Shown: positions 1 through 5,879 of the stretch, piece after piece | Numbering within the stretch: the first letter of the stretch is position 1 | Layout: each line of letters starts with the position of its first letter | Origin: Rikenellaceae bacterium | Lineage (GTDB): Bacteria > Bacteroidota > Bacteroidia > Bacteroidales > Rikenellaceae | Reading direction: 5' to 3' | Length of the DNA: 6,293 nt | Assembly (NCBI GenBank): GCA_020859745.1 | Contig: JAJBVQ010000116.1 | Location: forward strand, 1 to 6,293 | Position numbers and translations under genes: made by a program | Notes under the pieces: model-generated | Databases searched by the model: none | Seen by the model: only the letters and a program-made list of their open reading frames with translations | What the model was told of the DNA's origin: nothing

Positions 1-84
1 GCATTATACTAATCAATATTATTTAATATATGATACATTCAGTGAATATATTTAGTATTTTACGAGTGAATGGCATGGTACTGT

Positions 85-145
85 TTCCGTCTTCACTGGG
101 ATTTGCGCAGCAGGGCAGCGGGGATAAATCCCAGTTTTAACGGAA
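85..145. repeat. Divergent pair of iteron-like repeats
   Basis: Two copies of the 20-nt motif AAATCCSAG-N6-CGGAM lie back to back. The minus-strand copy (85-104) reads AAATCCCAG, six bases, CGGAA. The plus-strand copy (126-145) also reads AAATCCCAG, six bases, CGGAA. The AAATCCCAG cores face away from the AT-rich DNA and are separated by 21 bases. They belong to the same family as the tandem array at 833-916, so they are probable initiator binding sites. Binding is inferred from sequence similarity only. Confidence 0.6.
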
Positions 146-353
146 AGGGTTCGATCGCCGTTTGCGGCGTTGCATAACCCTCTGATCTTGTATATAGGTA
201 TTATTATATCAACCGTATGTGTGTATCGTATTGTATATATGATCTTAATAAAATGTCTGTTATTAATTATTAGTATAGTTAGTATTATATATTGGGCAAC
301 AAACGTGCGGTTTATGCGAATCGGCTGGAAAACAGATGTTTCGGGATACTTTC

Positions 354-409
354 AAATCCGAGTGAGTACGGAGCGGACCGTTCCGGCGAGTCCGTTAAAA
401 CTGGGATTT
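354..409. repeat. Convergent pair of iteron-like repeats
   Basis: The plus-strand copy (354-378) has AAATCCGAG and CGGAC but with 11 bases between the two blocks instead of six, so it may be a degenerate or half-active site. The minus-strand copy (390-409) is a full match: AAATCCCAG, TTTTAA, CGGAC. Its first 18 bases after the leading A are identical to the copy at 127-144, giving a perfect long-range inverted repeat across about 246 bp. Such distant inverted sites could let a bound initiator loop the DNA; this is inference. Confidence 0.55.
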
Positions 410-756
410 CGTGTCAAGGGTTTACACTTTGTTTGCGGTTCCCGTGTATTTTTTGGGGGTGCAGGATGGAGTGGGGCGGATCACGGGATAAAAGTCCCTT
501 AGTGATTTTTCGCGCTGGCAGGCCCGGAATTTCGCTTATCTTTGTTCGTGCCGGTTTTTCTTCCGCAATGGCGACCGGCCATTATTCGGGCTGAAAAGGC
601 CGCAAAAAGGTGTGATTTTTAAGGTGGCGGACCTGTATAACTATAAAAATAGTCGCCGGGCGGCTGGGAACAAGCGGCTTGTGAAAACATTCTTTTCTCA
701 TTCGATTTTTCCGTTTCCGGAGAACCTAAAAAACGACCCGGCGAAGCCAAAAACAG

Positions 757-791
757 TATTGTCTTTTATTGTTAAATATTGTTATTATTGT
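757..791 (+). other. Candidate DNA unwinding element (phased TATTGT repeats)
   Basis: TATTGT occurs at 757, 767, 777 and 786, so the copies are 10, 10 and 9 bp apart, about one helical turn each, inside a run that is almost entirely A and T. It ends about 40 bp before the first tandem iteron. In iteron replicons the origin melts at an AT-rich block with short direct repeats next to the iterons, so position and phasing fit that role. No clear consensus DnaA box was found beside it. Function is inferred. Confidence 0.5.
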
Positions 792-832
792 AGACAGCTG
801 TAAATGGTTGTCAATCACTTAAATCTGAATCG

Positions 833-916
833 AAATCATAGAAACGGCGGACTGAATCCGAGTTTGGGCGGACAAAATCCGAGAAACGGCGGAAGGTTAT
901 CACAGATACGGCGGAG
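833..916 (+). repeat. Tandem iteron array (4 copies, 21-22 bp period)
   Basis: Four direct copies of a 20-nt unit start at 833, 854, 875 and 897. The consensus is AAATCCSAG, six variable bases (mostly AAACGG), then CGGAM. Copy 3 (875-894) is the cleanest; copy 1 has ATCATAG and copy 4 ATCACAG in place of ATCCGAG. The period is 21, 21 and 22 bp, two helical turns, which places each site on the same face of the DNA. This is the usual spacing of iterons bound by Rep_3-family initiators, and such an initiator is encoded 318 bp downstream. The array is probably the replication origin core and copy-control site. It is not a CRISPR array because there are no unique spacers between units. Confidence 0.75.
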
Positions 917-1013
917 TGCCGCCCGGCACTCGAACCGGACTGTAAGGGCTTCAGTTGGGGATCTGTCAGCTCGCTTGAACGGCTTTTGCGGAGCGTAAGG
1001 TATTGCAAACTCT

Positions 1014-1070
1014 AACAAAACGGCCATGTATGGCCGCGCCCGGCGTGAGGGCAGTACCCTCCTTTTGCGG
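1014..1070. repeat. Double-hairpin repeat, copy A
   Basis: This 57-nt segment is nearly identical to 2421-2482, apart from a few substitutions and about 5 bases of insertion. It contains two small stem-loops: CGGCCA-TGTA-TGGCCG at 1021-1036, and GAGGG-CAGTA-CCCTC at about 1048-1062. Similarity is strongest from AACAAAACG through the GGGCAGTACCCTCC block to TTTGCGG. It lies between the iterons and the rep promoter. The two copies on either side of rep suggest a dispersed intergenic element of the host genome, REP/BIME-like in architecture. Function unknown. Confidence 0.65.
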
Positions 1071-1134
1071 GACGGGGGGAGAAGGAGCGGATTGCGACCC
1101 GAACAGAAAGAGTGAATAGCCCGGTTATAAAAAT

Positions 1135-1166
1135 AAATCCCAGTGACGACGAAATTACTGGGATTT
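1135..1166. promoter_or_regulatory. Inverted-repeat operator upstream of rep
   Basis: Perfect 10-bp arms AAATCCCAGT (1135-1144) and ACTGGGATTT (1157-1166) flank 12 bases. Each arm is the conserved left half of the iteron, and the plus-strand copy continues into CGAAA, resembling the iteron right block. The right arm ends 14 bp before the -7 box of the rep promoter, so it covers the expected -33 region. In iteron plasmids, Rep dimers bind an inverted repeat made of partial iterons over their own promoter and repress it. The arrangement here fits that autoregulation, which remains inferred. A hairpin terminator is less likely because no T-run follows. Confidence 0.6.
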
Positions 1167-1188
1167 GAAATCAAAAACACTATCTTTG
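1157..1188 (+). promoter_or_regulatory. rep promoter (Bacteroidota type)
   Basis: TATCTTTG at 1181-1188 matches the Bacteroidota -7 consensus TAnnTTTG exactly. No perfect -33 TTTG lies at the usual distance; that position falls in the right operator arm (about 1157-1162), and TTTG at 1164-1167 is closer than normal. Transcription would start near 1193-1196, leaving a leader of about 40 nt before the GTG start. Confidence 0.6.
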
Positions 1189-1233
1189 TTCCTGAAAACC
1201 AACCCTGAAACCTGAAAGGATCGACCTGGAACC

Positions 1234-2247
1234 GTGGCAGCAGCGAACAAAATACGAAAATACCATCCCGACCGCGCCGCGCACATCTCGCACGAGCTGA
1301 TCGAGAAACACCGCTACAAGCTCGGCATCCACGCCCAGAAACTCCTGTTCGCCCTGGCGCAGAACCTCGATACCACGGCGGATCTGTTTCCCGAATGGCA
1401 TATCAACATCACCGATCTGTTCCGGTACCTGAACCTGTCGGAGCGGAACAACGACCGGTACGATATTGTACGGAATGCGATCCGCGAGATCGGGAATAAT
1501 CCGATTGAATACCGGATAAGTGCCAAAAAATGGGGCGCGTGGTGGTGGCTCTCCCGGATGCAGTTCGATGCCGAGAACTCGAATTATGTCACCATTAAAT
1601 TCTCCGATGACGCAAGGCAGTTCCTGTTGCAGCTCAATCAGTTCGCCACCCTGGAGACCAAGTATTATATCGACCTGTCGAGTCAGTACGCCATGTGGCT
1701 CTACACCCAGATGAAGAACAAGTACAAGATGGCGGGGGGGGTGTGGGAAGTGTCGATCGACCGGCTGCGCGAGCTGACCTACACCGACCAGAGCGCGGCT
1801 TACGACCCGGCGAGGAATAAGAATGCGAACAGCAATTTCCTGAAATATGTTATCGGCATCGAAAGCGTGGGGAAGGGGGCGGATAAGATCTGGCGCGAGC
1901 GGCGCGACGTCAACCGGGAGGGGATGGAGGTGCCGGCGGGGACCTTGGCGGAGATCAATTTGCATACGGATCTTTTGGTGGAGGCCGTGCCTTTGAAGAC
2001 GGGACGGTCTTATGACCGGGTGCGGTTCACGATCCGGTTGAAGGCGGGGCTGTACAAGTCGCCGAAACAGCTGGAGGCGGAGCGGGAGACGGCGGTGCGG
2101 CGGGCGAAAGTCTCGGGATTTCATACGATCTCCATCGCGCACGCCATGGAGATGGCCCGGGCTGCGGGGATGAGCGTGGACGACTATCTGAAACTGGCGG
2201 GGTATACCCGGCACAAGAACGGCAAGACGGCCTACAAGAAGATTTGA
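1234..2247 (+). CDS. Rep_3/RepB-family replication initiation protein
   Basis: This 337-residue protein is a probable plasmid-type replication initiator that binds iterons to open the origin and, as a dimer, represses its own gene. The N-terminal segment (about residues 17-43, with HISHELIEKHRYKL and AQKLLFALAQ) is the typical start of the Rep_3 first winged-helix domain. A second winged-helix segment is visible around 144-185 (YYIDLSSQYAMWLY, then WEVSIDRLRELT). The C-terminal helix-rich tail (about 300-337) ends in a basic stretch. Length fits the family. The start is GTG: an in-frame TGA at 1213-1215 rules out upstream starts, and the motif begins 16 residues later. A weak AAAGGA at 1215-1220 lies rather far upstream. 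An 8-G run occurs at 1734-1741. The upstream iterons and operator support the call; exact subfamily is uncertain. Confidence 0.85.
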   Translation: MAAANKIRKYHPDRAAHISHELIEKHRYKLGIHAQKLLFALAQNLDTTADLFPEWHINITDLFRYLNLSERNNDRYDIVRNAIREIGNNPIEYRISAKKWGAWWWLSRMQFDAENSNYVTIKFSDDARQFLLQLNQFATLETKYYIDLSSQYAMWLYTQMKNKYKMAGGVWEVSIDRLRELTYTDQSAAYDPARNKNANSNFLKYVIGIESVGKGADKIWRERRDVNREGMEVPAGTLAEINLHTDLLVEAVPLKTGRSYDRVRFTIRLKAGLYKSPKQLEAERETAVRRAKVSGFHTISIAHAMEMARAAGMSVDDYLKLAGYTRHKNGKTAYKKI

Positions 2248-2420
2248 TTTTGAGTCGGGTGGGGTAGTTCCGACATCTGTCGGCAGGTCTTTGGAGTATT
2301 ACCGCCCGTCAACCGGCAGGCCAATAGAACCCGCAACGCGTGCGCCGGGCGGGTCCATGCGTTGCGTCACGGCGGGCAGCCTTTGTAAAGGGATAGTTGC
2401 ATCCTCACAACCGGCGGGCC

Positions 2421-2482
2421 AACAAAACGCCCATGTATGGCCGCGCCCGCCCGGCGGAAGGGCAGTACCCTCCTGTTTGCGG
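2421..2482. repeat. Double-hairpin repeat, copy B
   Basis: This is the second copy of the element at 1014-1070. The block ATGTATGGCCGCGCCC and the block AGGGCAGTACCCTCC are unchanged. The first stem is weakened because CGGCCA has become CGCCCA, while the second keeps AGGG/CCCT. Directly after the shared TTTGCGG, copy B continues into a 78-nt nested hairpin that copy A lacks. Farther on, GAGCGAATAGCTGGG (about 2620) resembles GAGTGAATAGCCCGG (about 1110) after copy A, so the full element may be longer with an internal insertion. Confidence 0.65.
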
Positions 2483-2483
2483 A

Positions 2484-2561
2484 AAGGCGCCCGCCCGCTT
2501 AATGGGCAGAGATGACTTTTTCAGCTTGCGCTGAAAAAGACGAATCTGCCACGGGCGCCTT
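2484..2561. repeat. Three-tier nested hairpin element
   Basis: Three sets of arms nest inside one another: AAGGCGCCCG (2484-2493) with CGGGCGCCTT (2552-2561), GGCAGA (2505-2510) with TCTGCC (2545-2550), and CTTTTTCAGC (2516-2525) with GCTGAAAAAG (2530-2539) around a TTGC loop. All three stems pair perfectly, giving 26 base pairs in 78 nt, with an 11-nt bulge on the left. No T-run follows, so it is not a classical terminator. It could be a small non-autonomous mobile repeat, a folded RNA or an mRNA-stabilising structure; the sequence does not decide. Confidence 0.6.
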
Positions 2562-2648
2562 GTTTCTTTGCCATTGACGGGCGGCGAGAAGCGGGAGCTT
2601 CGAGCCGCAGTAAGGCCGGGAGCGAATAGCTGGGCCTCCGCGTTAACG

Positions 2649-2678
2649 GCGCCCACGCCCCGCGGGGGGCGTGGGCGC
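2649..2678. repeat. Strong GC hairpin upstream of legC
   Basis: A perfect 13-bp stem (2649-2661 with 2666-2678), in which 12 of 13 pairs are G-C, closes on a four-base GCGG loop. It lies about 108 bp before the legC -7 box. No T-run follows on either strand. It could hinder read-through from rep or be part of the intergenic repeat. Structure is seen; role is unknown. Confidence 0.55.
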
Positions 2679-2759
2679 GGCGAAATAAAGCAGCGCAAGC
2701 AGCGGCCCTGCGGGCGAAGAATATACAGCTGTCCCGGCAGCGATAATTTTGGACTGAAA

Positions 2760-2793
2760 GTTGTGATAAATGATAACAAAAGGGCTACCTTTG
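2760..2793 (+). promoter_or_regulatory. legC: legC operon promoter
   Basis: TACCTTTG at 2786-2793 matches the Bacteroidota -7 box TAnnTTTG. GTTG at 2760-2763 is a partial -33 element at a spacing of 22 bases. The ATG at 2804 starts only 10 bases after the -7 box, so the mRNA would have a leader of under about 10 nt and no room for a Shine-Dalgarno site. The sequence from the -7 box, CTTTGTTCC, is shared with the rep promoter (CTTTGTTCC at 1184-1192). Confidence 0.65.
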
Positions 2794-2803
2794 TTCCGTA
2801 AAA

Positions 2804-3982
2804 ATGACGCAAAATAAAGTGGATTATCAACCGGTCATCGACCAGATTAAAAAGACATACCCGGATTATGCCGCGGGAGGGTTCGTGCCGCTGCATGCGG
2901 CGACCTTCTCCGGGAACGAGAAAAAATACCTCGATGAATGTATCGACACCACGTTCGTGTCGTCGGTCGGGGAGTTTGTCAATCGTTTCGAGCGGGATAT
3001 CGCCGCCTATACGGGGGCGGCGAAGGCGGTGGTGTGCGTCTCGGGCACTAACGGGCTGCATATGGCCTTGATGCTGGCGGGCGTCGAGCGGGGCGACGAA
3101 GTGATTACGCAACCCCTTACGTTTATCGCTACGGCCAACGCGATCTCGTACTGCGGTGCGTATCCGGTGTTTGTGGATGTTGACCGGGATACGATGGGGC
3201 TTTCCCCTTCCAAAATGGCGGCCTGGCTGGCGGAACATGCCGAGGTGCGGGACGGGCAGTGCTGTAACAAAGGCACCGGCCGGCGGATCAAGGCCTGCGT
3301 GCCGATGCATACTTTCGGGCATCCGGTGCATCTGGACGAGCTGGTCGCTCTTTGCAGGGAGTGGCATATCGAGCTGGTCGAAGACGCTGCCGAAAGCTTA
3401 GGATCTTTTTACAAAGGGCGGCATACGGGGACGTTCGGTAGGGTAGGGGTGCTCAGTTTCAACGGGAACAAGACCATAACCACGGGCGGAGGGGGGATGC
3501 TCCTGTTCAATGCGGAAAATATCGGGCTGGCCGAGCGGGCCAAGCACCTCACTACGCAGGCCAAGGTGCCGCACCGGTGGGAATTCGTGCACGACGCCGT
3601 GGGGTACAACTACCGGATGCCCAATATTAATGCGGCGCTGGGGTGCGCGCAGCTGGAGTGCCTGCCGGGGTATGTCGAGTCCAAGCGGCAGGTCGCTGAG
3701 GAGTACCGTGCGTATTTCAACAACCATCCGTCGGGTATCGAGTTTTTCAGCGAGCCGGCAGATACCCGGAGCAATTACTGGCTCAATGCGGTGATCCTGC
3801 CGGATCACGAGGCGCAGATCGAGTTCCTGACCCAGACCAATGACAGCGGAGTGATGACGCGGCCGATCTGGGAGCTGATGAACCGGCTGCCGATGTTCGC
3901 GGATGCCGAGTGCGGCGACCTCTCGACGGCGGAGTGGCTGGCCGACCGGGTGGTCAATATTCCCAGCTCGGTCAGGCTGTAA
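2804..3982 (+). CDS. legC: LegC-family PLP-dependent sugar aminotransferase
   Basis: This 392-residue protein is a DegT/DnrJ/EryC1-type (fold type I) sugar aminotransferase. LegC enzymes convert the UDP-linked 4-keto-6-deoxy sugar made from UDP-GlcNAc into the 4-amino sugar, using glutamate and PLP in the cytoplasm. Visible features are an N-terminal substrate region (PLHAATFSGNE near 29-39, then VSSVGEFV), the phosphate-binding SGTNGLH at 80-86, PLTFIATANAI, the cofactor-ring aspartate D194 in VEDAAESLGS, and the PLP-lysine K223 in SFNGNKTITTGGGG. It ends with NIPSSVRL, as LegC proteins usually do. Length is normal. The neighbouring acetyltransferase, synthase and 2-epimerase genes favour a legionaminic-type role over perosamine or bacillosamine synthesis for other glycans. 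The general class is near certain; the exact sugar is inferred. It probably heads the operon. Confidence 0.85.
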   Translation: MTQNKVDYQPVIDQIKKTYPDYAAGGFVPLHAATFSGNEKKYLDECIDTTFVSSVGEFVNRFERDIAAYTGAAKAVVCVSGTNGLHMALMLAGVERGDEVITQPLTFIATANAISYCGAYPVFVDVDRDTMGLSPSKMAAWLAEHAEVRDGQCCNKGTGRRIKACVPMHTFGHPVHLDELVALCREWHIELVEDAAESLGSFYKGRHTGTFGRVGVLSFNGNKTITTGGGGMLLFNAENIGLAERAKHLTTQAKVPHRWEFVHDAVGYNYRMPNINAALGCAQLECLPGYVESKRQVAEEYRAYFNNHPSGIEFFSEPADTRSNYWLNAVILPDHEAQIEFLTQTNDSGVMTRPIWELMNRLPMFADAECGDLSTAEWLADRVVNIPSSVRL

Positions 3983-4002
3983 ACATCCATTACCCGAATG
4001 CT

Positions 4003-4668
4003 ATGAACGAGATTATCCTGGTAGGCGGCGGCGGGCACTGCAAATCCGTGATCGAGGCGGCGGAGTCTGTCCGGTGTCCCGACGGGACGCCGGCATACCG
4101 GATTGCCGGGATACTCGACACTTTAGATAAGGTCGGGGCTGATGTGCTGGGCTATCCGGTGATCGGCACCGACGACGACATACCCGCCCTGATTGCCCGA
4201 ACTCCGGGGGTGCGGTTCGTGATAACCGTCGGACATATCAAGACCGCTGCGGTGCGGCGGGCCATTGCGTCGCGCATCGTGGCGGCGGGAGGCGGGTTCG
4301 CCACGGTCGTCGCATCGACAGCCCATGTCTCGGCACATGCGGTTATCGGGGCGGGGAGCGTCGTGCTGCACGGAGCCATGGTCAATGCCGGGGCGGTGAT
4401 AGGGGAGGGGTGTATTATCAACACCTTAGCCAACGTGGAGCATGATGCGGTAATCGGGGACTGGTGCCATATCTCGACCGGAGCGATGGTCAACGGCGAC
4501 TGCGTTATCGCCGGAGGGGTGTTTCTGGGTTCCCAGTCCGTCCTGCTCAACGGGGCGCATATCGGGGGGGAAGGCTCCATTGTGGCGGCGGCCTCTTTTG
4601 TGCGGAAATCGCTGAAAGAGCCGGGGATCTATGCCGGGAATCCGGCCATATTGATGAAAAAGCTATGA
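4003..4668 (+). CDS. PglD/NeuD-type sugar O/N-acetyltransferase (LegH candidate)
   Basis: This 221-residue protein transfers an acetyl group from acetyl-CoA to an amino or hydroxyl group of a nucleotide sugar or sialic-type sugar. Residues 1-100 form a small Rossmann-like PglD_N domain opening with ILVGGGGHCKSV. From about 105 to 200 the hexapeptide repeats of a left-handed beta-helix are clear (AVIGAGSVV, AVIGEGCII, AVIGDWCHI). H147 in NVEHD matches the catalytic base of PglD. The C-terminus YAGNPAILMKKL is typical. Next to LegC it probably N-acetylates the new 4-amino group (the LegH role); a NeuD-like O-acetyltransferase is the alternative. The start at 4003 puts the Rossmann motif at the N-terminus; the frame stays open upstream to 3910 only by overlapping legC. 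It lies 20 nt after legC and overlaps the next gene by 4 nt. Confidence 0.82.
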   Translation: MNEIILVGGGGHCKSVIEAAESVRCPDGTPAYRIAGILDTLDKVGADVLGYPVIGTDDDIPALIARTPGVRFVITVGHIKTAAVRRAIASRIVAAGGGFATVVASTAHVSAHAVIGAGSVVLHGAMVNAGAVIGEGCIINTLANVEHDAVIGDWCHISTGAMVNGDCVIAGGVFLGSQSVLLNGAHIGGEGSIVAAASFVRKSLKEPGIYAGNPAILMKKL

Positions 4669-5684
4669 GGACACTCATTATCGCCGAGGCGGGCGTGAAC
4701 CATAACGGCTCCCTGGATCTGGCCCGGCAGCTTATCGACGCTGCGGCGGAGGCGGGGGTGGACTATGTCAAGTTCCAGACTTTCCGGGCCGATAAGCTCG
4801 TGACCCGGGCGGCACGCAAAGCGGATTACCAGGCGCGGAATATCGGCGGCGACGACAACTCGCAGTACGCCATGCTCAAGGCCCTCGAACTATCACCGGA
4901 GGATCATGCCGAGCTTATATCCTATTGCGCGGCCAAAGGCGTAAAATTCTTTTCCACCGCCTTCGACCTGCCGAGCATCGACTTCCTGAACACCCTCGGC
5001 CCTGATCGCAAAGGGCTGCCTCTGTGGAAAGTGCCCAGCGGGGAAATTACCAACTTCCCTTACCTGCGCGCTATCGGGCGGACGGGGAAGCCGGTCATAC
5101 TATCCACGGGGATGGCCACGCTGGCTGAAATCGAACAGGCTGTCGGCGTGCTGACCCGGTTCGGGACGCCGCGGGACGGAATCACGCTGTTACATTGCAC
5201 GACGGAATATCCGGCGCCGAAGGAGCAGGTCAATCTCCGCGCCATGGTTACGATGCGGGAACATTTCGGAATGCCGGTGGGCTATTCCGACCATACCGAG
5301 GGGATCGAGATCCCGGTGGCGGCCGTGGCGATGGGGGCTGCCGTTATCGAGAAGCATTTTACGCTGGACCGGACGCTGCCGGGTCCCGACCACAAAGCCT
5401 CTTTGGAACCGGCGGAGTTGTGCGAGATGGTGCGGCAGATACGCCATGTGGAGGCGGCGATGGGCGACGGCGTCAAAGAGCCTGCCTTAGCCGAGCGGCC
5501 GAATATTCCGATTGCGCGGAAGTCTATTGTGGCGGCCCGACCTATCGCTAAAGGCGAGCTGTTTACGGACGAGAACCTCACCGCCAAGCGGCCCGCGACG
5601 GGCATGTCGCCGATGCTGTGGGAGACTGTTATCGGAAAAACGGCCGGACGGGATTTCGAGGCGGATGAAGCGATCGAGTTATAG
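4665..5684 (+). CDS. neuB: N-acetylneuraminate/legionaminate synthase (NeuB/LegI family)
   Basis: This 339-residue synthase condenses phosphoenolpyruvate with an N-acylated hexosamine (ManNAc, or the 2,4-diacetamido-6-deoxy mannose analogue) to give a nine-carbon nonulosonic acid. The TIM-barrel domain shows the expected motifs: IAEAGVNHNGS (6-16), VKFQTF (35-40), KVPSGEITN (122-130), LHCTTEYPAP (176-185), GYSDHTEG (206-213) and IEKHFTLDR (228-236), including metal-ligand histidines H210 and H231. The C-terminal SAF (antifreeze-like) domain starts near RKSIVAARPIAKGE (285-298) and keeps R309 in KRPATGMSP, the arginine that reaches into the partner's active site. Length is typical and no key residue is missing. 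The ATG overlaps the previous stop as ATGA, indicating translational coupling. Substrate choice between Neu and Leg rests on the linked legC gene, so legI is an equally fair name. Confidence 0.9.
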   Translation: MRTLIIAEAGVNHNGSLDLARQLIDAAAEAGVDYVKFQTFRADKLVTRAARKADYQARNIGGDDNSQYAMLKALELSPEDHAELISYCAAKGVKFFSTAFDLPSIDFLNTLGPDRKGLPLWKVPSGEITNFPYLRAIGRTGKPVILSTGMATLAEIEQAVGVLTRFGTPRDGITLLHCTTEYPAPKEQVNLRAMVTMREHFGMPVGYSDHTEGIEIPVAAVAMGAAVIEKHFTLDRTLPGPDHKASLEPAELCEMVRQIRHVEAAMGDGVKEPALAERPNIPIARKSIVAARPIAKGELFTDENLTAKRPATGMSPMLWETVIGKTAGRDFEADEAIEL

Positions 5685-5879
5685 GGCTGCCTTGCCAAGG
5701 TAGTTACAGCCAATAAGACAGCCAACGGCTGCGCGATAGCGGGCGGCCCGGAGCCATCCCCGGCGGAGGGTTCCAATGGGGTAATTACAGCCCTGACGGT
5801 GTGCCTGCGGCACCTTCCGCCGGCTCCGGGTGAAGGGATAAAAACGAAGAGAGTAATTAATACGATTAGTATCGTTAGT
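5685..5879. other. Structured spacer between neuB and neuC
   Basis: This 195-nt gap breaks an otherwise tightly packed operon and contains no gene. It holds a short hairpin CAGCC-AAC-GGCTG (5719-5731), two copies of GGTANTTACAGCC 81 bp apart (5699-5711 and 5780-5792), and a long imperfect hairpin (5747-5830). An AT-rich leader with a duplicated TTAGTAT then runs into the neuC start. No good TAnnTTTG box precedes neuC, so the gene may depend on read-through past the hairpin. Confidence 0.5.
5747..5830. repeat. Long imperfect hairpin upstream of neuC
   Basis: The outer arms CCCGGAGCC (5747-5755) and GGCTCCGGG (5822-5830) pair perfectly over 9 bp. The inner arms CCGGCGGAGGG (5760-5770) and CCTTCCGCCGG (5813-5823) match in 10 of 11 positions and share two bases with the outer pair. 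Inside the loop GTGCC-TGC-GGCAC (5801-5813) is a further small stem. No T-run follows. Candidate roles are attenuation, mRNA stability between neuB and neuC, or a dispersed intergenic repeat. Confidence 0.55.

Larger units (their letters stand above)
1..756. other. Gene-free AT-rich leader of the putative origin
   Basis: I see no supportable gene here. All frames entering from the left edge close within about 60 bases on both strands. The open frames inside it (for example 170-502) begin in AT-rich DNA, give low-complexity hydrophobic translations and match no family I know. AT content is very high at about 1-70 and 180-300 and falls after 300. The stretch does hold four iteron-like 20-mers (listed separately) and a perfect 18-bp inverted repeat, 127-144 against 391-408, which brackets the AT-rich core. 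It is best read as cis-acting DNA for the downstream rep gene rather than coding sequence. Confidence 0.6.
2248..2803. other. GC-rich structured spacer between rep and legC
   Basis: There is no convincing gene in these 556 bases. Open frames on either strand give arginine- and proline-rich translations without family features. The stretch is built of inverted repeats. Arms at 2332-2342 and 2356-2366 pair in 10 of 11 positions. They are followed by repeat copy B (2421-2482), a nested hairpin (2484-2561), a 13-bp GC stem (2649-2678) and then the legC promoter. No T-rich rho-independent terminator is obvious after rep; the small CCGAC-ATCT-GTCGG stem at 2270-2283 has no T-run. The region probably insulates the two transcription units. 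Confidence 0.55.

Noticed and set aside
170..502. 110-codon plus-strand open frame with a hydrophobic N-terminal half
   Set aside because: It starts in AT-rich DNA where hydrophobic codons arise by base composition, the second half has no family character, and it overlaps two iteron-like sites and another open frame.
897..905. DnaA box TTATCACAG
   Set aside because: It differs from TTATNCACA in the essential second half and is simply part of the fourth iteron.
833..916. Short CRISPR array
   Set aside because: The units abut at 21-22 bp with no unique spacers, and no cas genes are present; the iteron explanation fits better.
1..1233. tRNA or other standard RNA gene in the upstream region
   Set aside because: I found no cloverleaf or recognisable RNA motif; the inverted repeats seen are explained as iterons or short stems.
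1180..2214. 344-codon minus-strand open frame
   Set aside because: It is the antisense shadow of rep; its translation is rich in R, P and H with no domain, whereas the plus strand is a clear Rep_3 protein.
2270..2283. Terminator for rep (CCGAC-ATCT-GTCGG)
   Set aside because: Only five solid base pairs and no following T-run.
2405..3367. 320-codon minus-strand open frame
   Set aside because: It runs from the middle of legC into the repeat-filled spacer. Its translation has no family features, and the legC motifs on the plus strand are decisive.
4464..4664. N-terminal extension of the NeuB frame
   Set aside because: The extra 67 residues lie inside the acetyltransferase gene and are R/G-rich. 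NeuB proteins begin at the strand just before EAGVNHNGS, which the ATG at 4665 provides.
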